Below, piece after piece: positions 8,656-16,322 of a stretch of DNA of 64,000 nt (position 1 is the stretch's first letter; each line of letters opens with the position of its first letter). The position numbers and the translations under genes were made by a program. The stretch spans positions 1-64,000 of the forward strand of contig JADZCD010000047.1 of the NCBI GenBank assembly GCA_020851735.1, written 5' to 3'. This DNA is from Phycisphaeraceae bacterium (lineage in GTDB: Bacteria; Planctomycetota; Phycisphaerae; Phycisphaerales; Phycisphaeraceae). The notes under the pieces were generated by a model. The model was not told the origin of the DNA. It was given only the letters and a program-made list of their open reading frames with translations, and ran no database searches.

Positions 8656-8690
8656 AAGCCCAGGCATTTCCGGGGGGCCATGTCTGGGTT
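8656..8690. repeat. Expanded AGCCC hairpin with a TTCCGGGGG word in the loop
   Basis: The arms AGCCCAGGCAT and ATGTCTGGGTT correspond to the hairpin at 8502. The loop is enlarged by TTCCGGGGGGCC, a word of the separate CCGGAAG repeat family, and one arm has a mismatch. It looks like one repeat type inserted into another. Confidence 0.55.
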
Positions 8691-8889
8691 GCCTTGCTGC
8701 CCTACTTTCGCGGGCTGCTTCACTTCCAGGGTTGGCAAGAACTCCCCAGGCACAATTCCCCCTTGTCCTCCCGTGTCCACCTGAACCCAACGGACAAAAA
8801 AACCACCCGACCGGCAGTGGACCTGCGGGCGGGTGGTAACTCCAAGGAACGTGTACGCGATGGTATCGCGGGGGTTTTGCGGGGGTCGG

Positions 8890-9228
8890 TTACAGGGCGT
8901 CGTTATCGGTTTCGCCGGTGCGGACGCGGACGACCTTGCCTAGTTCATAGACAAACAGTTTGCCGTCGCCGACGTTGCCGGTGTGGGCCGCGGCGACGAT
9001 GGCCTTGATGGCCTTGTCCAGGTCGGAGGACTTGACGGCGATCTTCAGCATGACTTTGGGCACGAAGCCCACGTCCATGCGTCCGCCGCGGTAGCGTTCG
9101 GTGTGGCCTTTCTGCTTGCCGAAGCCTTTGCATTCCAGGGCGGTGCAGCCGAGGATGCCCAGTTCCGCCAGTTTACTCTTGACCGCGTCCAAGGCCGCGG
9201 GCTTGATGACGCACTCGATCATGTACAT
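8890..9228 (-). CDS. glnK: P-II family nitrogen regulator lacking the uridylylated tyrosine
   Basis: The product is 112 aa from ATG at 9228, which has GGAGAG five bases upstream; the in-frame ATG at 9252 has none. P-II proteins are trimers that sense ATP/ADP and 2-oxoglutarate and bind targets such as Amt channels through the T-loop. The first half reads KGFGKQKGHTERYRGG; the C-terminal signature TGNVGDGKLFV and the RVRTGE nucleotide contact are intact. In E. coli numbering Tyr46, Arg47 and Lys58 are kept, but position 51, the uridylylated Tyr, is Met and position 49 is Gly. The gene lies about 130 bases downstream of amtB on the same strand, the classical pairing. Confidence 0.93.
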   Translation of the reverse strand: MYMIECVIKPAALDAVKSKLAELGILGCTALECKGFGKQKGHTERYRGGRMDVGFVPKVMLKIAVKSSDLDKAIKAIVAAAHTGNVGDGKLFVYELGKVVRVRTGETDNDAL

Positions 9229-9358
9229 GACAGCTCTCCAGGGATCTCCCATCCAAGGGAGGGATGTTTCATTTTAGAGGCCCAGGTCGATTTGTCTGGG
9301 CTGGGCGGGGCGGCGCGCGTGCGCCGCGGATGAAGCCCGCCGGGGCATGGTTGTCGAC

Positions 9359-10867
9359 TTACGCCTCGCGGATGTGGTAGCTCTTGATGGTGGTGATCTG
9401 GAAGTCGGGGTAAGCCGCCTGATCGTGTTCGCCTAAGTCCAGGCCCTCGAATTCCTCGACCTTGGTCACCCGCAGGCCCACGGTGGCCTTGAGGATCGAC
9501 CAGAACACAATGCTCAGGCCGAAGGTGATCGCCCCCGCCAGGAGGACGCCGATGATCTGTGGCTTAAGCTGGGTCATGCCGCCGCCGAAGAACAGGCCGT
9601 CGCTGGCTGTCGCAGCCGAGCAGATGCCTTTCTGGGCGAACAGGCCGACAGCCAGAGTGCCCCAGATGCCGTTGACCAAGTGGACGGACAGAGCGCCGAC
9701 GGGGTCGTCGAGCTTGAGCTTATCGAAGGTGAGCACCGCGAAGACCACGATGACGCCAGCCACCAGGCCGATGACGATCGAACTGGGCACGCTGACGAAG
9801 GCACAGGGGGCGGTGATGGCCACCAGGCCGGCGAGAGTGCCGTTGATGATCATGGAAAGGTCAGGTTTGCCCTGGAGGAGCCAGGAGGTGACCGCGGCGG
9901 CGACGGTGGCGACAGCCGCGGCGGTGTTGGTGGTGACGGCGATGTGGCCGATGGCGTCGGCATAACCGACGGCGCCCATGGTGGAGCCGGGGTTAAACCC
10001 GAACCAGCCGAACCACAGCACCAGGCCGCCTAGGGTGACGGAGGTCATGCTGTGGGCGGGGATGGGGTTGACCGAGCCGTCGGAGCCGTATTTGCCCGTG
10101 CGAGGCCCCAGGACCAGCACGCCGGCCAGAGCGGCCCAGCCGCCGACCGAGTGCACGACGGTGGAGCCGGCGAAATCGAACATGCCGTTGCTTCCCAGGT
10201 AACCGCCGCCCCAGATCATGTGGCCGACGATCGGGTAGACGATGGCGGTCAGCAGGAAGGAGAAGATGATGAAGGTGTGGAACTTGATGCGTTCAGCCAC
10301 CGCACCGGAGACGATGGTGGCGGCGGTGCCGCAGAAGACCAGCTGGAAGAAGAACTTGGTCCAGAGGGGCACACCAGCCCAGGCGATGGAGGAATAGGCG
10401 CCTTGGTAGGCCTCGCCGGTAAGGGGGCTGGCATCAGCACCGCTGACGAAGAGCAGGCCTTCCTTGCCGAAGAAGGGAGTGCCGCTGCCGAACATCAAGC
10501 CCCAGCCTAAGACATAGAAGCCCAAGCTGGAGATGGCGAAGACGATGAAGTTCTTCGCCAGGATGTTGACGGTATTCTTAGCTCGGCACAGACCGGACTC
10601 GACCATGGCGAAGCCCAGGTTCATGAAGAACACCAGGAAAGCGGCGATAAGGGTCCAGACGGTGTCGACGGCGATTTTGATGTCGCCGGCGAGTTTGAGG
10701 GCTTCTTCGCCGGGGGTGGTGGCGGCCGCGGCGGCCTGCCCGGCGGCGTCGGCGGCGGCCTCGACGGTGCTCGCAGCGTCCTGGGCCCATGCTGAATGGG
10801 AGGTGAAAAGAGTCACGGCCCCGATCAGCATGGCCAAGCCGAACAGCCATGTGTTCCTACGTCGCAT
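9359..10867 (-). CDS. amtB: Ammonium transporter AmtB
   Basis: An inner-membrane ammonium channel, 502 aa. ATG at 10867 follows AAGGAGACGCAC and opens a signal peptide (1-28, ending AWA) as usual for Amt proteins; an in-frame codon 16 residues upstream is less likely. After a short Ala-rich stretch there are about 11 membrane helices. AMVESGLCRAKN (87-98) is the conserved first-helix motif, FFF at 172-174 lies in the gate region, and the twin pore histidines are His239 (VVHSVGGW) and His396 (SVHLVNGIWGT). The C-terminal tail that contacts GlnK is present. A sigma-54 promoter lies upstream, and glnK follows. Confidence 0.96.
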   Translation of the reverse strand: MRRRNTWLFGLAMLIGAVTLFTSHSAWAQDAASTVEAAADAAGQAAAAATTPGEEALKLAGDIKIAVDTVWTLIAAFLVFFMNLGFAMVESGLCRAKNTVNILAKNFIVFAISSLGFYVLGWGLMFGSGTPFFGKEGLLFVSGADASPLTGEAYQGAYSSIAWAGVPLWTKFFFQLVFCGTAATIVSGAVAERIKFHTFIIFSFLLTAIVYPIVGHMIWGGGYLGSNGMFDFAGSTVVHSVGGWAALAGVLVLGPRTGKYGSDGSVNPIPAHSMTSVTLGGLVLWFGWFGFNPGSTMGAVGYADAIGHIAVTTNTAAAVATVAAAVTSWLLQGKPDLSMIINGTLAGLVAITAPCAFVSVPSSIVIGLVAGVIVVFAVLTFDKLKLDDPVGALSVHLVNGIWGTLAVGLFAQKGICSAATASDGLFFGGGMTQLKPQIIGVLLAGAITFGLSIVFWSILKATVGLRVTKVEEFEGLDLGEHDQAAYPDFQITTIKSYHIREA

Positions 10868-10944
10868 GTGCGTCTCCTTACTTGAAAGACAGAAAAGTTG
10901 GGTGCCTGGTCGCATGAGGGTTGATGCCTTGGTTTTCCTGGCGA

Positions 10945-10979
10945 TGGCTTACCGGTCAGCGGTAAGACGCATCGCAGCC
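10945..10979 (-). other. Stem-loop in the amtB leader
   Basis: GCGATGGCTTACCG pairs imperfectly with CGGTAAGACGCATCGC around a short loop within the roughly 230-base untranslated leader of amtB. It could influence mRNA stability or elongation, but no known riboswitch is recognised. Confidence 0.4.
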
Positions 10980-11099
10980 GGGGTCATTTGGGTGAGTCTG
11001 AGACGACCCAAGCAGGCGTGTTTTTCGTATCCGACTGGGGGAGTAGGGTCACCATGATTGGCCCATCTCAAGGGGAACCAGCCGGGTTAGAGCACGCAT

Positions 11100-11125
11100 G
11101 GCAAATGCAATGATGGTGCCATGAA
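11100..11125 (-). promoter_or_regulatory. Sigma-54 (RpoN) promoter for amtB-glnK
   Basis: Read on the minus strand, TGGCACC (11121-11115), four bases, and TTGCA (11110-11106) match the -24/-12 consensus TGGCACG-N4-TTGCW with exact spacing and one substitution. Transcription would start near 11095, giving a leader of about 230 bases before the amtB ATG. Family knowledge says such promoters need an NtrC-type activator; I did not find a convincing GCACC-GGTGC site upstream. Confidence 0.75.
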
Positions 11126-11528
11126 TGTAATTATGGGGTCGTTTATTAATGTAAATTGTTTAGTTTAATGGTCTTACGAACGGTTAATTATTTATGCGTT
11201 TGATTTTGGTTGCGCGCAAAAAGTATACGAATCATTGAATGTCGATTAATAAATAGGCAGGCAGACATATGACGCAAGGATAGATGGCCTGCAGAGTCTG
11301 CGGATTGAGGGTGCTCAGGCCGGTGGTCAGCTGCGGGCGGAGCGGGGGCTGGGGGAGGGCTGAATTGATGGCAACTGCTGAATGAGGCTGTTAATATGCG
11401 CTGACAAACCTTGAGTTTTTGAGGATTCTGCCGTTGGCGTTCCCGAGTTTAAGGGACATTTTCCGGGGACTGCTTTTGCCTGATTGAGGTGTTTTAGTCA
11501 ACCCACAGGACGAAAAGGTCAACATCCT
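11126..11528. other. A+T-rich spacer upstream of amtB and the secreted protein
   Basis: About 400 bases, clearly richer in A+T than the surroundings between 11126 and 11270. It presumably holds the activator region for the sigma-54 promoter and the promoter of the rightward gene. No repeat or gene is visible. Confidence 0.5.
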
Positions 11529-14387
11529 ATGTCCGCAACTTTAGCTTGGGCTGGTCGTTTTCCGCGTTTACGAAGCTGTCTGGTTCTTACGCTGCTGGGT
11601 GTGCTGACAGGGGCGGCTGCGGTCAACGCGCAGCAGGTATCGCCCGCGCGGCCACAAACCGCATTGCCGGCGGCGGGGGCGACGGAGGAAGCGGCTACGG
11701 AGTTGCAGGCCATTCCGCTGGAGATCGACGTCGGCCAACTGCTGGCGGCCGGCGAACTTTGGCGGGGGACATATCAGGCATCGATCTGGACGTTCACGGC
11801 TGCGGAAGGCAGACAGTTGCTGGTTTTGCCTTTGCGGCTGGCGACGGATCGTCAGGCATACACGGTTACCACCTCCACGATTCGCCTGCGTGGCGCGAAG
11901 CTGATTGCGTATGAACTGGTGCTGCCGCGCCAGGAGGAAGGCTCAGCCCGTCGCGACGGCAATGCGGGTAACGCTTCCGGGGGCGGGGGTGGGGGTGGGG
12001 AGGTTGTGGCGCCGCCGTTGGTGGCCAGGTCATTTACGGTTACGCCGGACGGGCGGGTGCAGTGGAAATTAGAGCGGAGCATCGTGGGGGGGACGTTGGT
12101 TCCGCCCACGGACCAGGCGGGGTTGAATCCTTATTTGCTTAAGCTGCAGCCGCAGTTGCTTGAACAGCGGACGCCGGCGGCGCCGGCGCGTATCACGCGT
12201 GAGGCCAATGAATCGGCGCGGGATTATCAGAATCGGGTGACCGCGGCGAGCGAGACGGCCCGCCAGCAGATAAAAGACTTCAACGAGCTGCGGCGGCGGG
12301 TGAACTCGTTGCCGACGGAATTCGAGATGCCGCTGCCGGCGCAGGTTTTGGCGGTGTTTGACGTGCGGGCGGGCACGTCGGTGCTGGAGCTGACCGGTCC
12401 GCCGCCGTTGCCTTGGAGCTTGAGTTTGGCGGACCTGCAGACGCTGGCGGGCGTGGGAGGTTCGGGGCGTGGCGCGGAAGGCGGGCTGAGCGAAGAGACG
12501 TTGAGCCTGATGCAGCGCATGATGCGTGCGCAGCCGGTGGCGTACCAGTTTCGTTTATTGGCCACGACGCTGAGCACGCTCAACCCGGCGACGGTGGGGC
12601 AAGAGTTGCGGTCCGGGGTGCTGGCGTTGCTTAAGCAGTTGCTGGCGTGTCCGGACGTGGCGGCCCGCCACACGGCCATTGAGGTGACGGCGAATTTCGC
12701 GGCGGCGCCCAATGGCGCGGGGGCGGGAGGCGCGGCGGGTGCGGATCCGAGCGTGGTGGAGATGTTGGCCAAGGCGCGTGAGGACGCTGACCCGGTCAAC
12801 AAGCTGTTGGCGTTGGGCGGCTGGATGCGGGTGAACGGGGGCGACCAAGCGGCGCTAAAGCAGGGGGTGGAGATGGCCAATCGGTTATTGGCTTCAGGGG
12901 CGCCGGGGGCGGAGCGCGTGTTAACGACGCTATTGGACGTGGCGGCGGGCTTGCCGCAGGCGAACAACACCACGGCTCCGCCGCAGGAGCTGGTCAAGGA
13001 CGTGGCGTTGGCGCAGATTCCCGCGGGGCAGCGTGACGCGGCGATCGCGACGGTGGCGCTGGCGGCGCCGGGCCGAATGTTGGCGTCGATGTGGCTGGAT
13101 CGGCATCTGCTGGGATCGGCTGACGGGGCTTGGGCGCGGCGGACGCTGGAGATTTTAAGAGCGTTGCCGGCCCCGGCGGCGGCGGAGCAGAGCAATGTTC
13201 TAGGTGACGAAAATCCTGGGGCGGCTGCGGCGGCGCGGGGGTTGATACCGTTAAGCACGGCTGAGCACGGAATATTCAAACTGCTGGGTTCGCCGGACCC
13301 GGCGGTGAGCGGGTTGGCGTGGGAAGTGATCGGGCGATTTCTCATTGTGGCCAACGAAAGCGTGTACGGCGAGGCTGGGGCGCAGACGGCGATCTCGCGG
13401 GCGGTGGCGCGGGCGGCGGGCAAGGTGACGCCGTTGCCGGCGCAGGTGGTGGACTTGCTGGTGCGGCAGCGGGACCCGGAAAATCGGGCGGCGTGCATAT
13501 TCCTGTTGTTGGCCAGCGGCGATCCGGCGGCGCGGGGGGGAATCATCGACATGTTGGCGGGGCCTGACGTGCCGGTGACGACGGCGTTCGCGACGCTGAC
13601 GGCGGACGATCGCCAGGCGGTGGCGGGGGGATATTACAGGGCATTTGGCGAGCCGGCGCCTAAGGTGATCGGGCTGTTGCGGGCGGGGGGCAGTGCGCCG
13701 ATTGTGGAGTGGTTTGCGCGTCAGGTCACGCGCGGCAGCTTGCCGACGGTGGCGGGTTGGGCGTTGGCGGCGGGGGAGACCTCAGCCCTGCTGGAATGGG
13801 CGGCGGCGGAGGATCGGGTGTTGGCGCAGGGCGCGGCGGTGGCGCTGGTGGCGAAGGTGGGGGGCAGGGAACAGGATGCGGACCCGCTGTACGAAGCGTT
13901 TGAGCATGCGGTGCCGCGCGACGCCAACGGGGTGGGGATTGTCTGGCAGGACAAGCGGGGGCCGATCCTGATGGCGGGGTTGAAGGCCCGGGCGGGATCG
14001 TATCGCCTGCTGGTGCACGTGCTGGAGGGGGCGTTTGACGAAGGGCTTAACGCGGCGGCGGTGAACGTCGACAATCCCGCGGCGACGCTGCCGGGACGGG
14101 TGATCAATGCGGGGGCGATGAATCTGAGCGTGACGGACAAAGGGGTGACGCTGGGCGGGGGGCCGTTGAATGTTTCGGTGCCGCAGGATGAGGATCGGCT
14201 CACGCTGCGGCTGGATATACCTTCAAACTTAAAGCAGCTGAGCGATCCGTCGGCAGCCAGTTTGCCGGTGGATGACACGAGCCCGCTGAATCTGTACCTG
14301 CAGCAGGATGGGTCGTTCCGCGGGTCGCTGGAAGTGGCTGGCGGCGGCGGAGCGGTGCAGGTGCTGCTGCTGCCGGTGGGGCGATGA
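11529..14387 (+). CDS. Large secreted protein of unknown function
   Basis: The product is about 952 aa. ATG at 11529 starts a signal peptide (RSCLVLTLLGVLTGAAAVNA, cleavage near residue 36). Ala/Leu-rich helices alternate with short Gly runs through the middle (about 350-800), loosely like HEAT-type repeats. The ends are more beta-rich: an N-terminal 50-170 segment (YQASIWTFTA) and a C-terminal segment with LTLRLDIPSN. No enzyme motif is visible. A Gly-rich run near 155 comes from a GGGGGCGGGGG tract. The gene stands alone between the amtB control region and a short spacer. Confidence 0.7.
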   Translation: MSATLAWAGRFPRLRSCLVLTLLGVLTGAAAVNAQQVSPARPQTALPAAGATEEAATELQAIPLEIDVGQLLAAGELWRGTYQASIWTFTAAEGRQLLVLPLRLATDRQAYTVTTSTIRLRGAKLIAYELVLPRQEEGSARRDGNAGNASGGGGGGGEVVAPPLVARSFTVTPDGRVQWKLERSIVGGTLVPPTDQAGLNPYLLKLQPQLLEQRTPAAPARITREANESARDYQNRVTAASETARQQIKDFNELRRRVNSLPTEFEMPLPAQVLAVFDVRAGTSVLELTGPPPLPWSLSLADLQTLAGVGGSGRGAEGGLSEETLSLMQRMMRAQPVAYQFRLLATTLSTLNPATVGQELRSGVLALLKQLLACPDVAARHTAIEVTANFAAAPNGAGAGGAAGADPSVVEMLAKAREDADPVNKLLALGGWMRVNGGDQAALKQGVEMANRLLASGAPGAERVLTTLLDVAAGLPQANNTTAPPQELVKDVALAQIPAGQRDAAIATVALAAPGRMLASMWLDRHLLGSADGAWARRTLEILRALPAPAAAEQSNVLGDENPGAAAAARGLIPLSTAEHGIFKLLGSPDPAVSGLAWEVIGRFLIVANESVYGEAGAQTAISRAVARAAGKVTPLPAQVVDLLVRQRDPENRAACIFLLLASGDPAARGGIIDMLAGPDVPVTTAFATLTADDRQAVAGGYYRAFGEPAPKVIGLLRAGGSAPIVEWFARQVTRGSLPTVAGWALAAGETSALLEWAAAEDRVLAQGAAVALVAKVGGREQDADPLYEAFEHAVPRDANGVGIVWQDKRGPILMAGLKARAGSYRLLVHVLEGAFDEGLNAAAVNVDNPAATLPGRVINAGAMNLSVTDKGVTLGGGPLNVSVPQDEDRLTLRLDIPSNLKQLSDPSAASLPVDDTSPLNLYLQQDGSFRGSLEVAGGGGAVQVLLLPVGR

Positions 14388-14417
14388 GCTGGCCTAGGAT
14401 ATTAAGACTTTGAGGTG

Positions 14418-14525
14418 ATGGCGGGTCTGTTTGATTGGTTGCGGCGTCCAGCTGGAAAGCGGTCTATGGAAGCGGGTCATGACAGGAGGTTGAAGAAGTC
14501 GGCGGGGGGCGTGACGATGGTTTAG
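14418..14525 (+). CDS. Possible 35-aa ORF, start of a truncated gene
   Basis: ATG at 14418 follows GAGGTG closely and begins MAGLFDWLRRP, typical of a real protein N-terminus, then a basic tail to a stop at 14523. It may be a small protein or the remnant of a gene cut when the adjacent methyltransferase segment arrived. Confidence 0.25.
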   Translation: MAGLFDWLRRPAGKRSMEAGHDRRLKKSAGGVTMV

Positions 14526-14600
14526 ATCCGCAGGGCGAGGGCCGGGCGGGCTGAGGAAGGTGGCGAGGAATGGAGGAGTGCGGAACGAAAACAATGTGTA

Positions 14601-14616
14601 GTAGTGTCCCCTTTTC
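14601..14616 (+). repeat. Left inverted repeat flanking the methyltransferase
   Basis: GTAGTGTCCCCTTTTC here is matched in reverse complement at 15565-15581 with one extra A. The two bracket the methyltransferase gene and its short flanks, about 980 bp in all. Confidence 0.75.
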
Positions 14617-14623
14617 TGTCCCC

Positions 14624-15487
14624 ATGAAGTTGACGGACGTTATCCAACGAAAGGTTCCCCCAACGCCATGGGAAGAAGGCGACAATATCCCATGGCACGA
14701 TGCCGCGTTCAGCACGCGTATGCTTCGGGAACACCTGTCGCAGGATCACGATCTGGCCAGCCGGCGAGCGACCAAGATTGACGAGCAGGTCCAGTGGATT
14801 CACGAACACGTATTGCAGTCCGCCCCGACCAAGATCCTTGATCTCGCCTGTGGGCCAGGACTCTACACCACCCACCTCGCGAAGCTCGGGCACACTTGCG
14901 TGGGCATCGACTATTCGCCCGCATCGATTGCACACGCCAAGAAATGCGCCGCCGATGAACACCTCGCCTGCGAGTACCTATTGCAGGACGTGCGTGAGGC
15001 AGAATATGGCGATGAGTTCGGCTTGGTGATGATGATCTTTGGGCAGTTCAACGTGTTCAGCCGGGGCGACGCGCGGCACATCCTGGGCAAGGCGTTTGCA
15101 GCGCTTCGTATCGGCGGACGTCTCCTGCTCGAACCGCAGAAGTACGCCACTGTCAAAGATAACGGCTTAGCCAGCGCGTCGTGGAGTTCACACGCGACGG
15201 GCCTCTTCAGCGACGAGCCGCACCTATGTCTGACCGAACACTTCTGGGACGAAACGTCTAAAACGTCCACACAGCGATTCTTCATCGTCGAGACCTCAAC
15301 CGGCGCTGTCACGCGGTATGCGATGAGTAATGAGGCCTACAGCGACGAACAGTACCTGCCCGTATTGATCGACGCCGGCTTCGAGAACATCGAGTTTTTC
15401 CCATCCCTCATCGGCGTCGAGGACGACACGCAGTCGGCCAATCTCGTGATCATGGCCCGACAACCCACACCTCCGGGAGCCCTCTGA
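14624..15487 (+). CDS. Class I SAM-dependent methyltransferase
   Basis: The product is 287 aa from ATG at 14624; an in-frame upstream ATG at 14570 would run through the flanking repeat and is less likely. Motif I is LDLACGPGLYTTHLAKLGH, with the acidic post-I residue in VGIDYSPAS and an RIGGRLLLEP motif. The substrate is unknown; the fold is that of small-molecule methyltransferases (ubiE/Tam-like). Base composition is visibly less G+C-rich and codon use more even than in neighbours such as the 11529 and 16323 genes. With the flanking inverted repeats this suggests an acquired cargo gene. Confidence 0.85.
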   Translation: MKLTDVIQRKVPPTPWEEGDNIPWHDAAFSTRMLREHLSQDHDLASRRATKIDEQVQWIHEHVLQSAPTKILDLACGPGLYTTHLAKLGHTCVGIDYSPASIAHAKKCAADEHLACEYLLQDVREAEYGDEFGLVMMIFGQFNVFSRGDARHILGKAFAALRIGGRLLLEPQKYATVKDNGLASASWSSHATGLFSDEPHLCLTEHFWDETSKTSTQRFFIVETSTGAVTRYAMSNEAYSDEQYLPVLIDAGFENIEFFPSLIGVEDDTQSANLVIMARQPTPPGAL

Positions 15488-15564
15488 CCACTCCCATGCG
15501 TCCCCGTCAGATCAAATAGCCTGCCAATGATCGTGCCGTACCTGCGCGCCGGTTTTTCGGAGGA

Positions 15565-15581
15565 GAAAAAGGGGACACTAC
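15565..15581 (-). repeat. Right inverted repeat flanking the methyltransferase
   Basis: GAAAAAGGGGACACTAC is the reverse complement of 14601-14616 apart from one A. No direct target duplication was identified immediately outside either copy. Confidence 0.75.
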
Positions 15582-15658
15582 AAGCTCTGTAGAAGACCCC
15601 TGTTTGTTCGGCGCCTGTTCGCTGGCGCGTGGCGTGGATGAATGATACACCATGGGGC

Positions 15659-15930
15659 ATGAGCACGACCAGCAAATCGCCACGGAGAGAGGTGCGGGTG
15701 GCGTACGCGGCGGCGCGGAAGGAGTTGCCTAGGTACGCTCACCGCGTTGCGCCCAGGAAGTTCACCTAACCCGAATTGTTCGCTTGTCTGGGGCTCGAGG
15801 TCCATCAGCAGAAAAACTATCGCGGTCTGGGCGCCCTTTTGGCGGACAGTCCCGACCTGGGGTAGGCCATTGACTTAAGCATCGTGGCGCACTGGACCAG
15901 TTTGCAGAAGGTTGACGACGGCTGGCCAAG
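15659..15930 (+). pseudogene. Degenerate DDE transposase, N-terminal fragment
   Basis: Reading from ATG at 15659 gives YAHRVAPRKFT, a stop (15767-15769), LFACLGLEVHQQKNYRGL, LADSPDLG, a stop (15863-15865), then TSLQKV. This is the N-terminal pattern of IS4/IS5-like transposases (FT-x-x-x-LFACL, YRG, LADSPDL, TTLQK). Two nonsense codons and the loss of the catalytic part show it is dead. Its product begins just after the right inverted repeat of the methyltransferase segment. Confidence 0.7.
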
Positions 15931-16024
15931 AGACGCGGGGGCAGACAGTTGGGGTATTACTTGGAGGCTGAGGACGGATAGGATTGCGGTGGTCTGGCGG
16001 GCGAAAGGCTGCTTGTCCCTGAAG

Positions 16025-16085
16025 GTGGGTCCCGGCCGACGGAGCGGCCGGGCTTTACTATTCACGCCTGCGGTATTTTCACTGT
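16025..16085 (-). repeat. 55-bp hairpin-containing repeat, copy 2 (inverted)
   Basis: The reverse complement reads GTGAAAATACCGCAGGCGTG followed by AAAGCCCGGCCGCTCCG and CGGCCGGG, closely matching 2503-2560 with a few substitutions. Confidence 0.7.
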
Positions 16086-16136
16086 GCGTACGATAAGATT
16101 GCGGACGATTGAGCATCTTTGGTTGGCCGTATGATG

Positions 16137-16200
16137 CCCCCCGCCCCCGGACGCCCCGGAAGCGCCGGAAGCCCCGGAAGTTCCAGAACACCGGAAGCCT
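16137..16200. repeat. Run of CCCCGGAAG words
   Basis: At least five near-copies of CCGGAAGC/CCGGAAGT are spaced by a few bases. The same word family is found in many intergenic and coding sites of this window. Confidence 0.8.
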
Positions 16201-16238
16201 TGGGCGGCGCGGGCGGGTTTGTGGCGGGGGGCGGACGC

Positions 16239-16263
16239 GGCGATCTTTGATCGCCCGCTAAAC
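16239..16263 (-). repeat. GTTTAGCGGGCG-type hairpin, variant
   Basis: On the minus strand the sequence is GTTTAGCGGGCG followed by a palindrome of ATC arms. Related copies are at 24707-24735 and 28422-28450, and the same constant half occurs in the mfd repeats at 95 and 2246. Confidence 0.75.
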
Positions 16264-16322
16264 TATGACGACAGGACGGGGAACTTTTCCTTGGGTTCTG
16301 GAGGTAGTGACGCGAGAACGGA

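Larger units (their letters stand above)
8363..8889. other. Hairpin-dense spacer coinciding with a strand-composition switch
   Basis: No gene is visible in 527 bases. The spacer holds five successive AGCCC-type hairpins (8445-8690) and a CCCCCGGGG word near 8376. Plus-strand composition changes here: a hand count gives 83 C to 34 G over 8281-8460 but 28 C to 50 G over 8821-8940. No DnaA-box-like TTATCCACA was seen. Confidence 0.7.
15931..16322. other. Repeat-bearing spacer before the GT87-like gene
   Basis: About 390 bases without a supported gene. Contents in order are transposase debris, an inverted copy of the 55-bp repeat (16025-16085), a run of CCCCGGAAG words (16137-16200), and a GGCGATC hairpin (16239-16263). 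Confidence 0.6.

Noticed and set aside
8363-8889. Confirmed replication origin
   Set aside because: The composition switch is suggestive, but no DnaA-box cluster or dnaA/dnaN/gidA gene is present; kept only as a hypothesis.
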